64,000 bases of DNA, taken from NCBI GenBank assembly GCA_963724405.1, contig CAVRUQ010000012.1:939516-1003515 (forward strand). The letters are read 5' to 3'. Below, piece after piece: positions 17,539-25,445 of this stretch (positions within the stretch are counted from its first letter, which is position 1; each line of letters opens with the position of its first letter). A model generated the notes under the pieces. The model ran no database searches. It saw nothing but the letters and a program-made list of their open reading frames with translations, and had not been told where the DNA came from. Origin of the DNA: CAVQBJ01 sp963724405 (GTDB lineage: Bacteria; Actinomycetota; Thermoleophilia; Solirubrobacterales; Solirubrobacteraceae). Both the position numbers and the translations under genes were made by a program.

Positions 17539-18114
17539 ATGCGGGCAGCCGACGCACTCGCCGACGACGATCAGACGACGCCCGCTCGCGACAATCGCCC
17601 GCGGCTTCCCGCCACCATCGTGCTCGACCCCGATCGCACGCTGACGGTCCTCGAGGCCGCGGACGACGACGCGCGCGCCGCGAGCGCGCGGGGCGACGCG
17701 CTGCTCGAGGAGATTTTCTCCTGTACCGAGCGGAATCCCGCGCACGAGGCCGCCCTCGTCGCGCGTGAACCCGGCGGCCGGATCGTGGCGGCCGCCGGCT
17801 ACCGGGTATTCGAGCCCCACCGCGCGGTCGTCGGGGGTACGGTCGACCGCCGTTACCGTGGCCTGGGCCTCGGCACGTTCCTGCTGCGTCGGCTGGCCGA
17901 GATCGCGCTCGACGCGGGCATCCTGCGCTTCCGCGTCGAGGTGAGGACCGGCGACGTGGCGCTGGTCGACCTGCTGCGCGACTGTGGCCTGCGAAGCCGC
18001 TGGGATCTCGGTCGGGTCACGCACGTCGACCTCGAGCTGCGGGCGCGCCGCCCGGGCTGGACGACGCCGGAGTGCGCGGCGACCGGCCCGGCGATCGGTG
18101 CTACTCGCCGGTGA
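17539..18114 (+). CDS. GNAT family N-acetyltransferase
   Basis: The 191-residue protein has a GNAT domain at about residues 30-180, with the acetyl-CoA loop RRYRGLGLGTFLLRRLAEIAL near residue 107. The ATG at 17539 is preceded by GAGGAGAGGAA at a suitable distance. The N-terminal 25 residues are polar and probably disordered. The frame continues open upstream but that part has no GNAT features. It is convergent with the response regulator at 18101-18778 and overlaps it by 14 bases. The acceptor substrate is unknown. Like the other GNAT genes here, it sits within the stress-gene block. Confidence 0.83.
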   Translation: MRAADALADDDQTTPARDNRPRLPATIVLDPDRTLTVLEAADDDARAASARGDALLEEIFSCTERNPAHEAALVAREPGGRIVAAAGYRVFEPHRAVVGGTVDRRYRGLGLGTFLLRRLAEIALDAGILRFRVEVRTGDVALVDLLRDCGLRSRWDLGRVTHVDLELRARRPGWTTPECAATGPAIGATRR

Positions 18115-18778
18115 CCAGACCGCGCTGGAGCGCGTAGCGGACGAGCTCGGCCCGCGAGGACACCCGCAGCTTCTGCTGGATGTGCGCCCGGTGGGTCTCG
18201 ACGGTCCGCACCGAGAGGTACAGCTGCTCGGCGATCTCGGCGTTCGTGTGTCCGAGGGCGATCAGCCGCAGCACCTCGACCTCGCGCTCGGACAGATCGT
18301 CGGGCGGGCCGGGCGGAGGCTCGCGGGCGATCCGCGCCCCGAGCGACGGATTCAGGTAGGTCTCGCTTGCCGCGGCGCGGCGCACCGCCTCGACGAGCTC
18401 GCCGTCGGCGGCCTCCTTGAGCACGTACCCGGACGCGCCCGCGCTGAGCGCCTGCCGGGCGAAGGCGGGCTCCTCCTGCATCGTCAGCACGACGATCTGG
18501 GTGTCGGGCGACTCGGCGCGGATGGCGGGGATGGCCTCGAGGCTCGAGCCCCCGGGCATGTTCAGGTCCAGGACGAGCACCGTGGGGTGGTGCCCGCGCA
18601 CGTAGCGGCGCGCGGCGTCGACATCCCCGGCCTCGGCGACGACCTCGAAGTCGGGCTCGGCGTCGAGCAGCAGCCGCAGTCCGCTGCGGACGACGGCATG
18701 GTCGTCGGCAATCACGATGCGGATCTCGTCCGCCGACCCCTCCGCGGGAGCCGGCTGGGCGGCGTCATCGACCGTCAT
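18101..18778 (-). CDS. NarL/FixJ-family response regulator
   Basis: The 225-residue regulator has a receiver domain (IVIADDHAVVRSGLRLLLD, phospho-acceptor Asp in LVLDLNMPGGSS, Lys in GYVLKEAADGEL) and a LuxR-type DNA-binding domain (LSEREVEVLRLIALGHTNAEIAEQLYLSV). No kinase gene is adjacent, so it is an orphan, or served by the GAF kinase at 12638. Its recognition helix is almost the same as that of the regulator at 14212-14922. It lies next to the divergent FAD oxidoreductase gene, with 190 bases between them. Confidence 0.92.
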   Translation of the reverse strand: MTVDDAAQPAPAEGSADEIRIVIADDHAVVRSGLRLLLDAEPDFEVVAEAGDVDAARRYVRGHHPTVLVLDLNMPGGSSLEAIPAIRAESPDTQIVVLTMQEEPAFARQALSAGASGYVLKEAADGELVEAVRRAAASETYLNPSLGARIAREPPPGPPDDLSEREVEVLRLIALGHTNAEIAEQLYLSVRTVETHRAHIQQKLRVSSRAELVRYALQRGLVTGE

Positions 18779-18970
18779 GGGGTGTCAGCGTAGCGGCGGC
18801 GGCGGCGCGGGGGAGCGGGGGAACCACTCTCGAGATTGCGGCTTTCCACGGATCGTCGGCGGCGAGCCGGCGTCGGCGACCGCTGTGCGCCCCGCTCGGT
18901 ACTTTCCCCAAAGCGCGACGGTGGATATGCTCGGCTGCCTGCCCGCCCCGACGAAGGCAAGGTCTACGAC

Positions 18971-20110
18971 ATGAGCACAGAACATTCATTCAAGGTCCTC
19001 ATCGTCGGCGGCGGCGTGGCCGCGCTCGAGGGGGCGCTCGCGCTGCAGGATCTCGCGGGCGAGCGCGTGAGCCTCCAGTTGCTCGCGCCCAACGCCGAGT
19101 TCATCTACCGGCCGATGACCGTGCGCGAGCCGTTCGCCTACGCGCCGGCCCGCCACTATCCGATCGACGAGATCGCCCGCGACGTCGGCGCCGAGCTGAT
19201 CGTCGACGAGTTCAGCTGGGTCGACCCGGCGGAGCAGATCGCGCACACTGGACAGGGCCGCGAGCTGCCGTACGACGCGCTCCTGCTCGGCCTCGGGGCG
19301 CGTATGCGGCCCCCGTTCGCGCACGCGACCACGATCGACGATCGACGCATGGACGAGGTGCTGCACGGCATCGTCCAGGACGTCGAGGCCGGCTACATCC
19401 ACCGCATCGCCTTCGTCGCGCCGGCACGCATGGGCTGGCCGTTCCCGATCTACGAGCTCGCGCTCATGCTTGCCCGCCGGGCCTACGACATGAGCGCGGA
19501 CCTCGCGGTGACGATCGTCACGCCCGAGGCCTCGCCGCTGGCCATCTTCGGGGAGGAGGCCAGCGAGGCGGTTGCGGAGCTCCTGACGGAGGCCGGGATC
19601 ACGACGATCACGTCGGCCTACGCACAGGTCGCGGAGCCGGGGCAGATCTCGATCCACCCCGGCGATCGCACGGTCCAGGCCGATCGTGTGATCGCGCTGC
19701 CCGAGCTGTTCGGGCCTGCTGTGCGCGGCCTGCCCTCGGCCGAGCACGGGTTCATCCCCGTCGACATCCACAGCCAGGTGCGCGACGTGCCGCGCGTCTA
19801 CGCCGCCGGCGACGCCACCGACTTCGCCATCAAGCAAGGCGGCGTCGCGGCGCAACAGGCCGACGCCGCCGCGCAGGCGATCGCCGCGCTCGCGGGCGCG
19901 CCGGTCACCCCGAAGCCGTTCCACCCCGAGATCCGCGGAATCCTGCTCACCGGCGGCCAGCCGCGCTATCTCACGGCGCGGATCACCGGCGGCCAGGGCT
20001 TCAGCTCGCAGATCACGACCGAGCCGACCTGGTCGCCGCCCACGAAGATCGTCGCCGCATACCTCGCGCCGTACCTCGACCGGCGTGACCAGACGGCCGC
20101 GGTCGGCTGA
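18971..20110 (+). CDS. FAD-dependent oxidoreductase (sulfide:quinone reductase / NDH-2-like fold)
   Basis: The 379-residue protein has the Rossmann motif KVLIVGGGVAALEGALALQ near residue 8, a second region ELPYDALLLGLGA, and the FAD motif RVYAAGDATDFAIKQGGVAAQQ near residue 285. It is paralogous to 9905-11380 but lacks that protein's C-terminal tail. There are no cysteines at all in the catalytic region, so sulfide oxidation by the usual disulfide mechanism is unlikely. A quinone or flavin reductase role is possible. The ATG at 18971 follows an A-rich GACGAAGGCAAGG stretch that may serve as ribosome-binding site. It is probably membrane-associated, but no membrane helix is evident. Confidence 0.84.
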   Translation: MSTEHSFKVLIVGGGVAALEGALALQDLAGERVSLQLLAPNAEFIYRPMTVREPFAYAPARHYPIDEIARDVGAELIVDEFSWVDPAEQIAHTGQGRELPYDALLLGLGARMRPPFAHATTIDDRRMDEVLHGIVQDVEAGYIHRIAFVAPARMGWPFPIYELALMLARRAYDMSADLAVTIVTPEASPLAIFGEEASEAVAELLTEAGITTITSAYAQVAEPGQISIHPGDRTVQADRVIALPELFGPAVRGLPSAEHGFIPVDIHSQVRDVPRVYAAGDATDFAIKQGGVAAQQADAAAQAIAALAGAPVTPKPFHPEIRGILLTGGQPRYLTARITGGQGFSSQITTEPTWSPPTKIVAAYLAPYLDRRDQTAAVG

Positions 20111-20113
20111 CGC

Positions 20114-20437
20114 TCAGCCGATCGCGCGCCCGCGATCGGCGGGGCCGGCGCGGGTGAGCGTCGAGGCGATCTCGAGCCGCTCGGCCTGCCAGTAGCGCAG
20201 CACCTTCGCGTCGAGGTCGGTCGTCGCTTCCAGCTCGTCGGCGAAGCGCCCGACGTCGACCGCCACCTGCTCGAGACGGGTGAGGGGGTTCTGCGGTGGC
20301 CCGAGGGGAACGCTGCCGTCGCTCGCGCGTCTCGTCAACCCTAGGATCCCGGACGGGGCCCGCAACCGCGGGACTGGGCGTCGGGCACTCAGTAGTCGCC
20401 CGCGTCCGCCTGTGGCTCGCTGCCGATGCGCCCGCAC
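20114..20437 (-). CDS. Small hypothetical protein (uncertain)
   Basis: This open frame of up to 107 codons ends beside the convergent oxidoreductase gene. Only the last 55 or so residues (LEQVAVDVGRFADELEATTDLDAKVLRYWQAE) have a protein-like, helical composition; the earlier part is Arg- and Pro-rich and overlaps a regulatory palindrome at 20383-20401. If real, the protein probably starts at an internal GTG near the helical part. A strong hairpin overlaps its last codons. I do not recognise a family. Confidence 0.3.
   Translation of the reverse strand: MRAHRQRATGGRGRLLSARRPVPRLRAPSGILGLTRRASDGSVPLGPPQNPLTRLEQVAVDVGRFADELEATTDLDAKVLRYWQAERLEIASTLTRAGPADRGRAIG
20117..20140. terminator. Perfect 10-bp hairpin between convergent genes
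   Basis: GCCGATCGCG, loop CGCC, CGCGATCGGC. It lies six bases after the oxidoreductase stop. There is no T-run, but many GC-rich actinobacterial terminators lack one. It may stop transcription from both sides. Confidence 0.5.
20383..20401. promoter_or_regulatory. ACTACTGAG palindrome 4, upstream of flavodoxin
   Basis: On the minus strand this reads GGGCGACTACTGAGTGCCC, a dyad with GGGC/GCCC outer arms and ACT/AGT inner arms around the centre. It lies about 100 bases upstream of the flavodoxin start, a distance like that of the other copies. The operator role is inferred. Confidence 0.55.
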
Positions 20438-20498
20438 CCCGTGCTGAGCGAGCGTACGGTCACTGCATCGGGCGAAAACAACGTGGGAGGAATGAGCG

Positions 20499-21044
20499 AT
20501 GAATGCGCTGGTCGTGTACGAGTCGGTCTACGGGAATACGCGCCGGATCGCCGACGCGGTGGCCGAGGGACTCGGCGGCGCCGCCGTCGTCTCGGTGCCC
20601 GAGGCGGCGTCACGAGTCGGCGCGGCCGACCTCGTCGTGGTCGGCGGCCCCACCCACATGCACGGCCTGGCCACGCAGCGCAGCCGACAGATGGCGGCCG
20701 AGGCCGCGCACGAGGACGATGCCATCACGATCGACCCGTCGGCGACCGCGGAGCCCGGGCTTCGCAAGTGGCTCAGCGATCTTCCCGACCGGCGCGGAGC
20801 CCGCGCCGCAGCGTTCGACACCCGGTTGGACAAGTCGCCGTTGCTCACCGGGGTCGCCGCGCGCGGCATCGCCAAGCGTCTGCGTCACCACGGCTACGAG
20901 GTGCTCGCCACCGAGAGCTTCCTCGTCGAGGATTCCGAGGGCCCACTCGAGGACGGCGAGATGGACCGCGCACGCACCTGGGGTGCCCAGCTGGCCGCGC
21001 TGGCCGCCGGGACCGCCGACGGCGCGGTCAAGGTCAGCACGTGA
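20499..21044 (+). CDS. Flavodoxin-like protein
   Basis: The 181-residue protein begins ALVVYESVYGNTRRIADAVAEGL, the FMN-phosphate-binding loop of flavodoxins (T/SxxGNT). A later segment, VVGGPTHMHGLATQRSRQ, fits the second FMN loop. It is larger than a minimal flavodoxin (about 140), because of a middle helical region seen in flavodoxin-domain proteins of actinobacteria. It has a good GGGAGG ribosome-binding site. It could carry electrons under stress, which fits the palindromic box upstream, or act as a protoporphyrinogen-oxidase-like protein. The redox partner is unknown. Confidence 0.86.
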   Translation: MNALVVYESVYGNTRRIADAVAEGLGGAAVVSVPEAASRVGAADLVVVGGPTHMHGLATQRSRQMAAEAAHEDDAITIDPSATAEPGLRKWLSDLPDRRGARAAAFDTRLDKSPLLTGVAARGIAKRLRHHGYEVLATESFLVEDSEGPLEDGEMDRARTWGAQLAALAAGTADGAVKVST

Positions 21045-21050
21045 CGGCGC

Positions 21051-21974
21051 TCAGATGAGGTGCGGCATGACCGCGCTCGCGATCAGCGCCAGCTGATCGA
21101 GATCGTCCAGGTCGATCAGCTGCACGTAGGATCGCTCGGCCCCGGCGTCGGCATAGGCGCGCAGCCGCTCGACGACCTCCGCGGGCGTGCCGGTGACGCC
21201 GCGGGCCCGCAGCTCCTCGGGCGAGTGATGGGTCCGCTCCATGCGCCGGCGCAGCGTGGCCTCGTCCTCGGCGCAGCACACGGTGATCGCGTGTGACAGC
21301 GCGAGGGACGCGGGATCGCGACCGGCGTCCTCGCAGGCGCGGCGCACGTTGTCGAACTGCGAGCGCGTCTCGGCCGCGCCGGAGAAGGGCATGTTGAACT
21401 CGCTGGCAAAGCGCGCCGCCAGGCGCGGCGTGCGCCGAGGTCCGGTGCCGCCGACGATCACCGGCGGGGGCTGCTGAACGGGCTTGGGCAGCGCGGGACT
21501 GTCACTGAGCTCGTAGTGCTGCCCGGCGAAGGAGAAGCGCTCGCCGATCGGGGTGGCCCAGAGACCGGTCACGATCGCTAGCTGCTCCTCCAGGCGCTGC
21601 AGGCGCTCGGCCAGCGCTGCGAACGGGATCCCGTACGCGCGGTGCTCGGCCTCGAACCAGCCGCTTCCCAGACCGAGCTCGATGCGCCCGTCGCTCATCG
21701 CGTCGACCTCGGCGACCGAGATCGCCAGCGGCCCGGGAAGCCGGAAGGTGGCGGCGGTCACCAGCGTGCCGAGCCGGATCCGGCTCGTCTCGCGCGCGAG
21801 TCCGGCGAGCGTCACCCACGAGTCGGTCGGCCCGGGCAGCCCATCGTCGGCGGCCATCGTGAGGTAGTGATCGGAGCGAAAGTACGCGCCGAAGCCGAGC
21901 CGCTCGCTCTCGAGGGCGAAGCGCAGCTGCTGCTCGTAGGTCGCGCCGTACTGGGGCTCGGTGAAGACCCGCAA
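21051..21974 (-). CDS. LLM-class F420-dependent oxidoreductase
   Basis: The 307-residue protein matches the luciferase-like monooxygenase superfamily, F420 branch: RFALESERLGFGAYFRSDHYL, TWVTLAGLARETS-type helix, RLGTLVTAATFRLPGPLA, and DAMSDGRIELGLGSGWFEAEHRAYG. F420 use is typical of this branch in actinobacteria but is not provable from sequence. The start appears to be TTG at 21972-21974 (MRVFTEP); no ATG or GTG lies nearby in frame. Six bases separate it from the flavodoxin stop on the other strand. Substrate unknown. Confidence 0.9.
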   Translation of the reverse strand: MRVFTEPQYGATYEQQLRFALESERLGFGAYFRSDHYLTMAADDGLPGPTDSWVTLAGLARETSRIRLGTLVTAATFRLPGPLAISVAEVDAMSDGRIELGLGSGWFEAEHRAYGIPFAALAERLQRLEEQLAIVTGLWATPIGERFSFAGQHYELSDSPALPKPVQQPPPVIVGGTGPRRTPRLAARFASEFNMPFSGAAETRSQFDNVRRACEDAGRDPASLALSHAITVCCAEDEATLRRRMERTHHSPEELRARGVTGTPAEVVERLRAYADAGAERSYVQLIDLDDLDQLALIASAVMPHLI

Positions 21975-22060
21975 CTCGATGGCCCCAATTCTGTCACGCG
22001 GCGTGCGGCGTCCGGTCCCGCTGGCACGATCCGATCCGTGGGATTGGGCCAGCGGGACTG

Positions 22061-22831
22061 ATGTCTGACACCAAGCGGCTTGCGAAGATCCGCGCGACGG
22101 TCAAACGCCATCGCAGGCTTCGACGGCAGGCGAGGGCCGCCGCACCCTCGCTGTGGGCGGACTGCAGCCCGAAGTGGCTGGCGAGGCGCTGGCAGCGGCT
22201 GGGGTTCACTCCGCGCGAGGTCGATCGGTGGCTGTCGGCGCGCTGCTTCTCGCCGTGGACGGCTGCGGAGCTGAGCACCGCCGGCGTCACACCGGGCATG
22301 GCGGCGAAGCGCACGCGTCTCGGACGGGGGCCGAAGGACACGATCGCCTTCAAGTGCTCGACGCGGCGGCTGTCGATCGTCGAGGCGCTCAACGCCCTCG
22401 GCATTCCGGTCCTCACGCTCCGCGAGGCCGAAGAGCAGCAGCTGAGGCAACTGAGCGATCGCAACGAGAGCCTGGACGATGCGCTGTCGCGCTCGACCGT
22501 GGCCCTGAAGGACCTGCACGATGCGGCGGCCAGTGGCGTCGTCTCCCGGGCGGAGGCGAGCGACGCGGTGTTCGCCGTCCTGACGGCGATCCGTCTGCTG
22601 GCGGGCGCACTGTCTGCCCTCAGCGCCGAGACCTACCGTCCGCTCGCCCAGTCGATGTTTCGCGACATCGATCGTCAGCGGACGGCGGCGGGACGCGCGC
22701 TGGCGTTCGCCGACTCCCTCGGCGAGCTGAGCTCGGGCCTGCTGGCGCTGCACGCCCAGCACTACCAGGCGCTTGCCGGCGGCACGATGGCGACGAGCGA
22801 CTTCGGCCCGGCGACCGATGACCGTCCGTAG
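22061..22831 (+). CDS. Hypothetical helical protein
   Basis: I do not recognise this 256-residue protein. The N-terminal 30 residues are strongly basic (KRLAKIRATVKRHRRLRRQARA). A Trp-rich segment follows (LWADCSPKWLARRWQRLGFTPREVDRWLSARCFSPW), then a region around STRRLSIVEALNALGIPVLT, and two long helical stretches (residues about 125-240) that may form a coiled coil or bundle. There are no membrane segments or signal peptide. The start ATG is shared with no other gene. It is a cytoplasmic protein, possibly DNA- or RNA-binding given its basic N terminus, but this is only a guess. Codon use is like that of its neighbours. Confidence 0.7.
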   Translation: MSDTKRLAKIRATVKRHRRLRRQARAAAPSLWADCSPKWLARRWQRLGFTPREVDRWLSARCFSPWTAAELSTAGVTPGMAAKRTRLGRGPKDTIAFKCSTRRLSIVEALNALGIPVLTLREAEEQQLRQLSDRNESLDDALSRSTVALKDLHDAAASGVVSRAEASDAVFAVLTAIRLLAGALSALSAETYRPLAQSMFRDIDRQRTAAGRALAFADSLGELSSGLLALHAQHYQALAGGTMATSDFGPATDDRP

Positions 22832-22977
22832 CTGACCGACGGCTTGCCCGGTTGTGGCTGCGCGGGCGCCGGCGACGGACCGAACCTTCGGTGATGGCGG
22901 CAGCTCGTCGGCGGGACTGGTTCGCGACACAGCTCTGAACCGGCGGCGTCGGCGGGCGCGGTCGAGCAACCCGCGGC

Positions 22978-23442
22978 TCAGCCGAGCTCGACGCCGACCC
23001 CGGTGAGCAGCGCCCGCGTGAACGGCCAGATCGTGTCGTCGCCCAGGTCCGACAGCGCCCACCAGCCCACGTCCGTCGTCTCGTCGCCGTCCGGTCGCGG
23101 CTCGCCGCCGACGACGCGTGCGTCGAACACCGCGGGGACGTAGGCGACCTCGTCGCCATTGGGGTACGTCTGGCGGAAGTCGGGACCGCCGAGCACGCCG
23201 CGAAGTCTCGTCAGCCGCACGACCACTCCCGCCTCCTCCTCGGACTCCCGCACCGCGGCCTCCTCGGGGGACTCGTCCGGTTCGACCGCGCCGCCGATCG
23301 TCTGCCACTCGCCCGTGTCGGCGTTGCGCACGAGCAGTAGCCGCCCGTCGTCATGCCAGACGAGGACGGCCACCGACGGAAGCAGCAGCAGGTCGTGCCC
23401 GACGACCGCACGCAGCCGTCGCAGATAGGGCGCGATCGCCAT
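22978..23442 (-). CDS. NUDIX hydrolase
   Basis: The 154-residue protein carries a complete Nudix box, GGAVEPDESPEEAAVRESEE followed by EAGV (GX5EX7REUXEEXGU) near residues 51-73, with all catalytic Glu residues present. It would hydrolyse a nucleoside diphosphate linked to another moiety; the conserved YVPAVFDARVVGG and DVGWWALSDL segments are usual for small ADP-ribose- or NTP-type Nudix enzymes. The substrate is not determined. It stands alone, with a 147-base gap to the preceding hypothetical gene in which I see no further gene. Confidence 0.92.
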   Translation of the reverse strand: MAIAPYLRRLRAVVGHDLLLLPSVAVLVWHDDGRLLLVRNADTGEWQTIGGAVEPDESPEEAAVRESEEEAGVVVRLTRLRGVLGGPDFRQTYPNGDEVAYVPAVFDARVVGGEPRPDGDETTDVGWWALSDLGDDTIWPFTRALLTGVGVELG

Positions 23443-23473
23443 GCGCGGGGATGCTACGAGACTGCGCCGGCTT

Positions 23474-24340
23474 CTACCCCATCGCGTTCATGGCGTGCAT
23501 CGCGCCGGGCGAGCCCGGAACGACCAGCCCGGGCACGTCGTGCGGCGCGGCGAGAATCCCGACCGCGAGCACGAGGAGGACGCCCGCTGTCGCCACCCTC
23601 GCGGCGCGTCCCCAGGGACCGAGCTTCTCGACGGCCACGAGCCCCGCGATCAGCACCATCCAGGTGAGGCTCATGACGCCGAGCGCAAAGAGCGCGGCCA
23701 TCAGGGCCCACGAGCATCCCAGGCACCATCCGCCGCTGCGCAGGCCCATCACCAGCGCGCCCGACCGGCTGTCGCGCCACCTGGCGCGCAGGACTCGCAA
23801 TGGGCTTCGGCAGTGCAGCAGGAAGGCGCGCTTGAACGGCGTCAGCTGGTAGAGCGCGGCGAGCACGAGCACTCCCGCGGCGAGCCAACGCCCGCCGCTG
23901 TGCCAGGCCAGGGCGTTCGCGAACAGGGCCTTGCCGAGCTCGAACAGCCCGTAGGCCACCACTCCCGCAGCGCTCCAGACGAGCAGGTAGCCGGCGGCGA
24001 ACAACACCACGCGGCTGGGCTCCCGCCGAGCCAACGCGGCGTAGACGGCGCCCGTCGGCGCCATCGACGGGAGCATCATCGCCGCCATCATCACCACCCA
24101 CACCCCCGTGAACCACCCGATCGCGCCGAGGTCGGTCCCCGGTCCCGCATCCATGCCCGCCATCCGGTCGATCGTCGACCACCACGCCAGGCCCGCCGCG
24201 ACGAGCAAGGCCGCGACGATCCCGAGCTGGGAGCGCATCGCCGGCAGCGGGGCGGCGAGCTCGCCCCGCTCAGAACCCCCGGCGAAGATCGTGGTCCTCC
24301 CGGCCACGTCGCCGGGCGCCCTCGTGTGGTGCGTGTCCAT
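23474..24340 (-). CDS. DUF2182 integral membrane protein
   Basis: The 288-residue protein has about six hydrophobic segments. The hallmark of DUF2182 is clear: VWVVMMAAMMLPSMAPTGAVYAAL near residue 80, followed later by LLYQLTPFK-type (LYQLTPFKRAFLLHCRSP) and a Gly/Cys-rich GLRSGGWCLGCSWALM segment. The family is described as predicted metal-binding membrane proteins; the function is unknown. It ends with a Met/His-containing tail (MHAMNAMG), which could contribute to metal binding. It begins three bases after the DUF899 stop, so the two are an operon. Confidence 0.88.
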   Translation of the reverse strand: MDTHHTRAPGDVAGRTTIFAGGSERGELAAPLPAMRSQLGIVAALLVAAGLAWWSTIDRMAGMDAGPGTDLGAIGWFTGVWVVMMAAMMLPSMAPTGAVYAALARREPSRVVLFAAGYLLVWSAAGVVAYGLFELGKALFANALAWHSGGRWLAAGVLVLAALYQLTPFKRAFLLHCRSPLRVLRARWRDSRSGALVMGLRSGGWCLGCSWALMAALFALGVMSLTWMVLIAGLVAVEKLGPWGRAARVATAGVLLVLAVGILAAPHDVPGLVVPGSPGAMHAMNAMG

Positions 24341-24343
24341 GGT

Positions 24344-25078
24344 TCACTCCTGGTCGTATTCGTCGTGGCGGCGCAGCCACAACGGCTCGGTCGCGCTCTC
24401 GTTGCGACCCTTCGGCGTTCGGTCCAGCAGGCCGTAGTAGGCCATTGCCGGCTCGAGGCCGCGGGCGGTCGTCACATAGGTCCGGTAGACGATCCCATCC
24501 GACAGCGCGTAGACGCTCAGGCCCGGCCCCTCGGCGACATACCCTGCCGCGTCGGTCGCGCACATGCGTGCGTTCTGCTCGACGGTCGGCGGGATCGGGC
24601 CATCGAGGAACGGCTTCAGCTCCTCCCTTGTGTACAGGAAGCCGAGGTCGCGGTTGAAGTCGCTGCCGCCGCTCGAGACCCAGTCGATGTCCCAGCCCAT
24701 GCGGTCCCTGTAGGCGCAGAGCTTCTCGAGCGGGGCGCGGGAGGCGAGCAGCACCGTGGCGTCCCTGGCCTTCAGGTGCGCGACCTGGGGGTTGAGCGTG
24801 TCGGCGATCGAGGAGCAGACCGGGCAGCCTCCCTCCCAGGATGGCCCGAACATGAAGTGGTACACGAGCAGCTGGGAGCGGCCGCCGAAGAGGTCGGCGA
24901 GCGTCTTCGCGCCGTCCGCCGTGTCGAACCGGTAGTCGCTCTCGACGGGAACCCAGGGCAGTTCGCGCCGCTTCCGAGCCAGCTCGTCGCCACGCCGGGT
25001 GAGCTCCTTCTCCTCCTTGAGCAACTCGTCGCGCTCCGCCTTCCACTCCTGCTGCGTGCCGATCCTGAGCTCTGTCAT
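24344..25078 (-). CDS. DUF899 thioredoxin-fold family protein
   Basis: The 244-residue protein matches DUF899: an N-terminal helix (WKAERDELLKEEKELTRRGDELARKRRELPWV), then VYHFMFGPSWEGGCPVCSSIADTLN, which places a CPVC motif at the thioredoxin-like active site, then the long C-terminal region WDIDWVSSGGSDFNRDLGFLY. The family is a peroxiredoxin/thioredoxin-like group of uncertain reaction. It is the first gene of an operon with DUF2182 and is divergent from the ArsR/SRPBCC pair, a frequent arrangement in actinobacteria. The short 49-base divergent region contains the ArsR operator-like palindrome. Confidence 0.9.
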   Translation of the reverse strand: MTELRIGTQQEWKAERDELLKEEKELTRRGDELARKRRELPWVPVESDYRFDTADGAKTLADLFGGRSQLLVYHFMFGPSWEGGCPVCSSIADTLNPQVAHLKARDATVLLASRAPLEKLCAYRDRMGWDIDWVSSGGSDFNRDLGFLYTREELKPFLDGPIPPTVEQNARMCATDAAGYVAEGPGLSVYALSDGIVYRTYVTTARGLEPAMAYYGLLDRTPKGRNESATEPLWLRRHDEYDQE

Positions 25079-25114
25079 CTCGTGCCACCTCCGGTCTGGG
25101 TCAGCGCCAGCCTA

Positions 25115-25135
25115 TATGATTAGCAAGATGGCTAA
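25115..25135 (+). promoter_or_regulatory. ArsR-type promoter and operator: -10 TATGAT and TTAGC/GCTAA dyad
   Basis: TATGAT (25115-25120) ends seven bases before the ATG at 25128, so the transcript is probably leaderless. The perfect dyad TTAGC-AAGATG-GCTAA (25120-25135) overlaps the -10 end and the start codon, a position where a bound ArsR dimer would block its own promoter and perhaps the divergent DUF899 promoter. Inferred from sequence only. Confidence 0.55.
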
Positions 25136-25445
25136 CGATCCGTTCAGAGCCCTCGCACATCCGCTCCGTCGCGACATCGTGGAGCGGCTCAGCCGCGGGG
25201 CGGCCACCGTCGGAGAGGTGACCCGGGACTTCGGGGTCTCGAAGCCGACCGTGTCGCGCCACCTGAAGATGCTGGAGGAGGCAGGCGTCGTGAGCCGGGT
25301 GATCGACGGCCGGACACACCGACTCGCCCTCCGGCCGGAGGCGCTGGCCGAGGCCTCGGTTTGGATAGACACCCAGCGCGAGCGCTGGGAGCGCCTGTTC
25401 GATGTCGTCGGCGAATACATCGAGGAACGCAAGGAACGACGGTGA
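25128..25445 (+). CDS. ArsR-family transcriptional regulator
   Basis: The 105-residue winged-helix protein has ALAHPLRRDIVERLSRGAATVGEVTRDFGVSKPTVSRHLKMLEEAGVV, the ArsR helix-turn-helix. No metal-binding cysteines are seen, so it belongs to the non-metal branch often paired with SRPBCC genes. I start at the ATG of MANDPF because the -10 box lies right before it; an ATG four codons earlier is in frame. The stop overlaps the SRPBCC start as GTGA. It probably represses its own pair and possibly the divergent DUF899-DUF2182 operon. Confidence 0.92.
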   Translation: MANDPFRALAHPLRRDIVERLSRGAATVGEVTRDFGVSKPTVSRHLKMLEEAGVVSRVIDGRTHRLALRPEALAEASVWIDTQRERWERLFDVVGEYIEERKERR

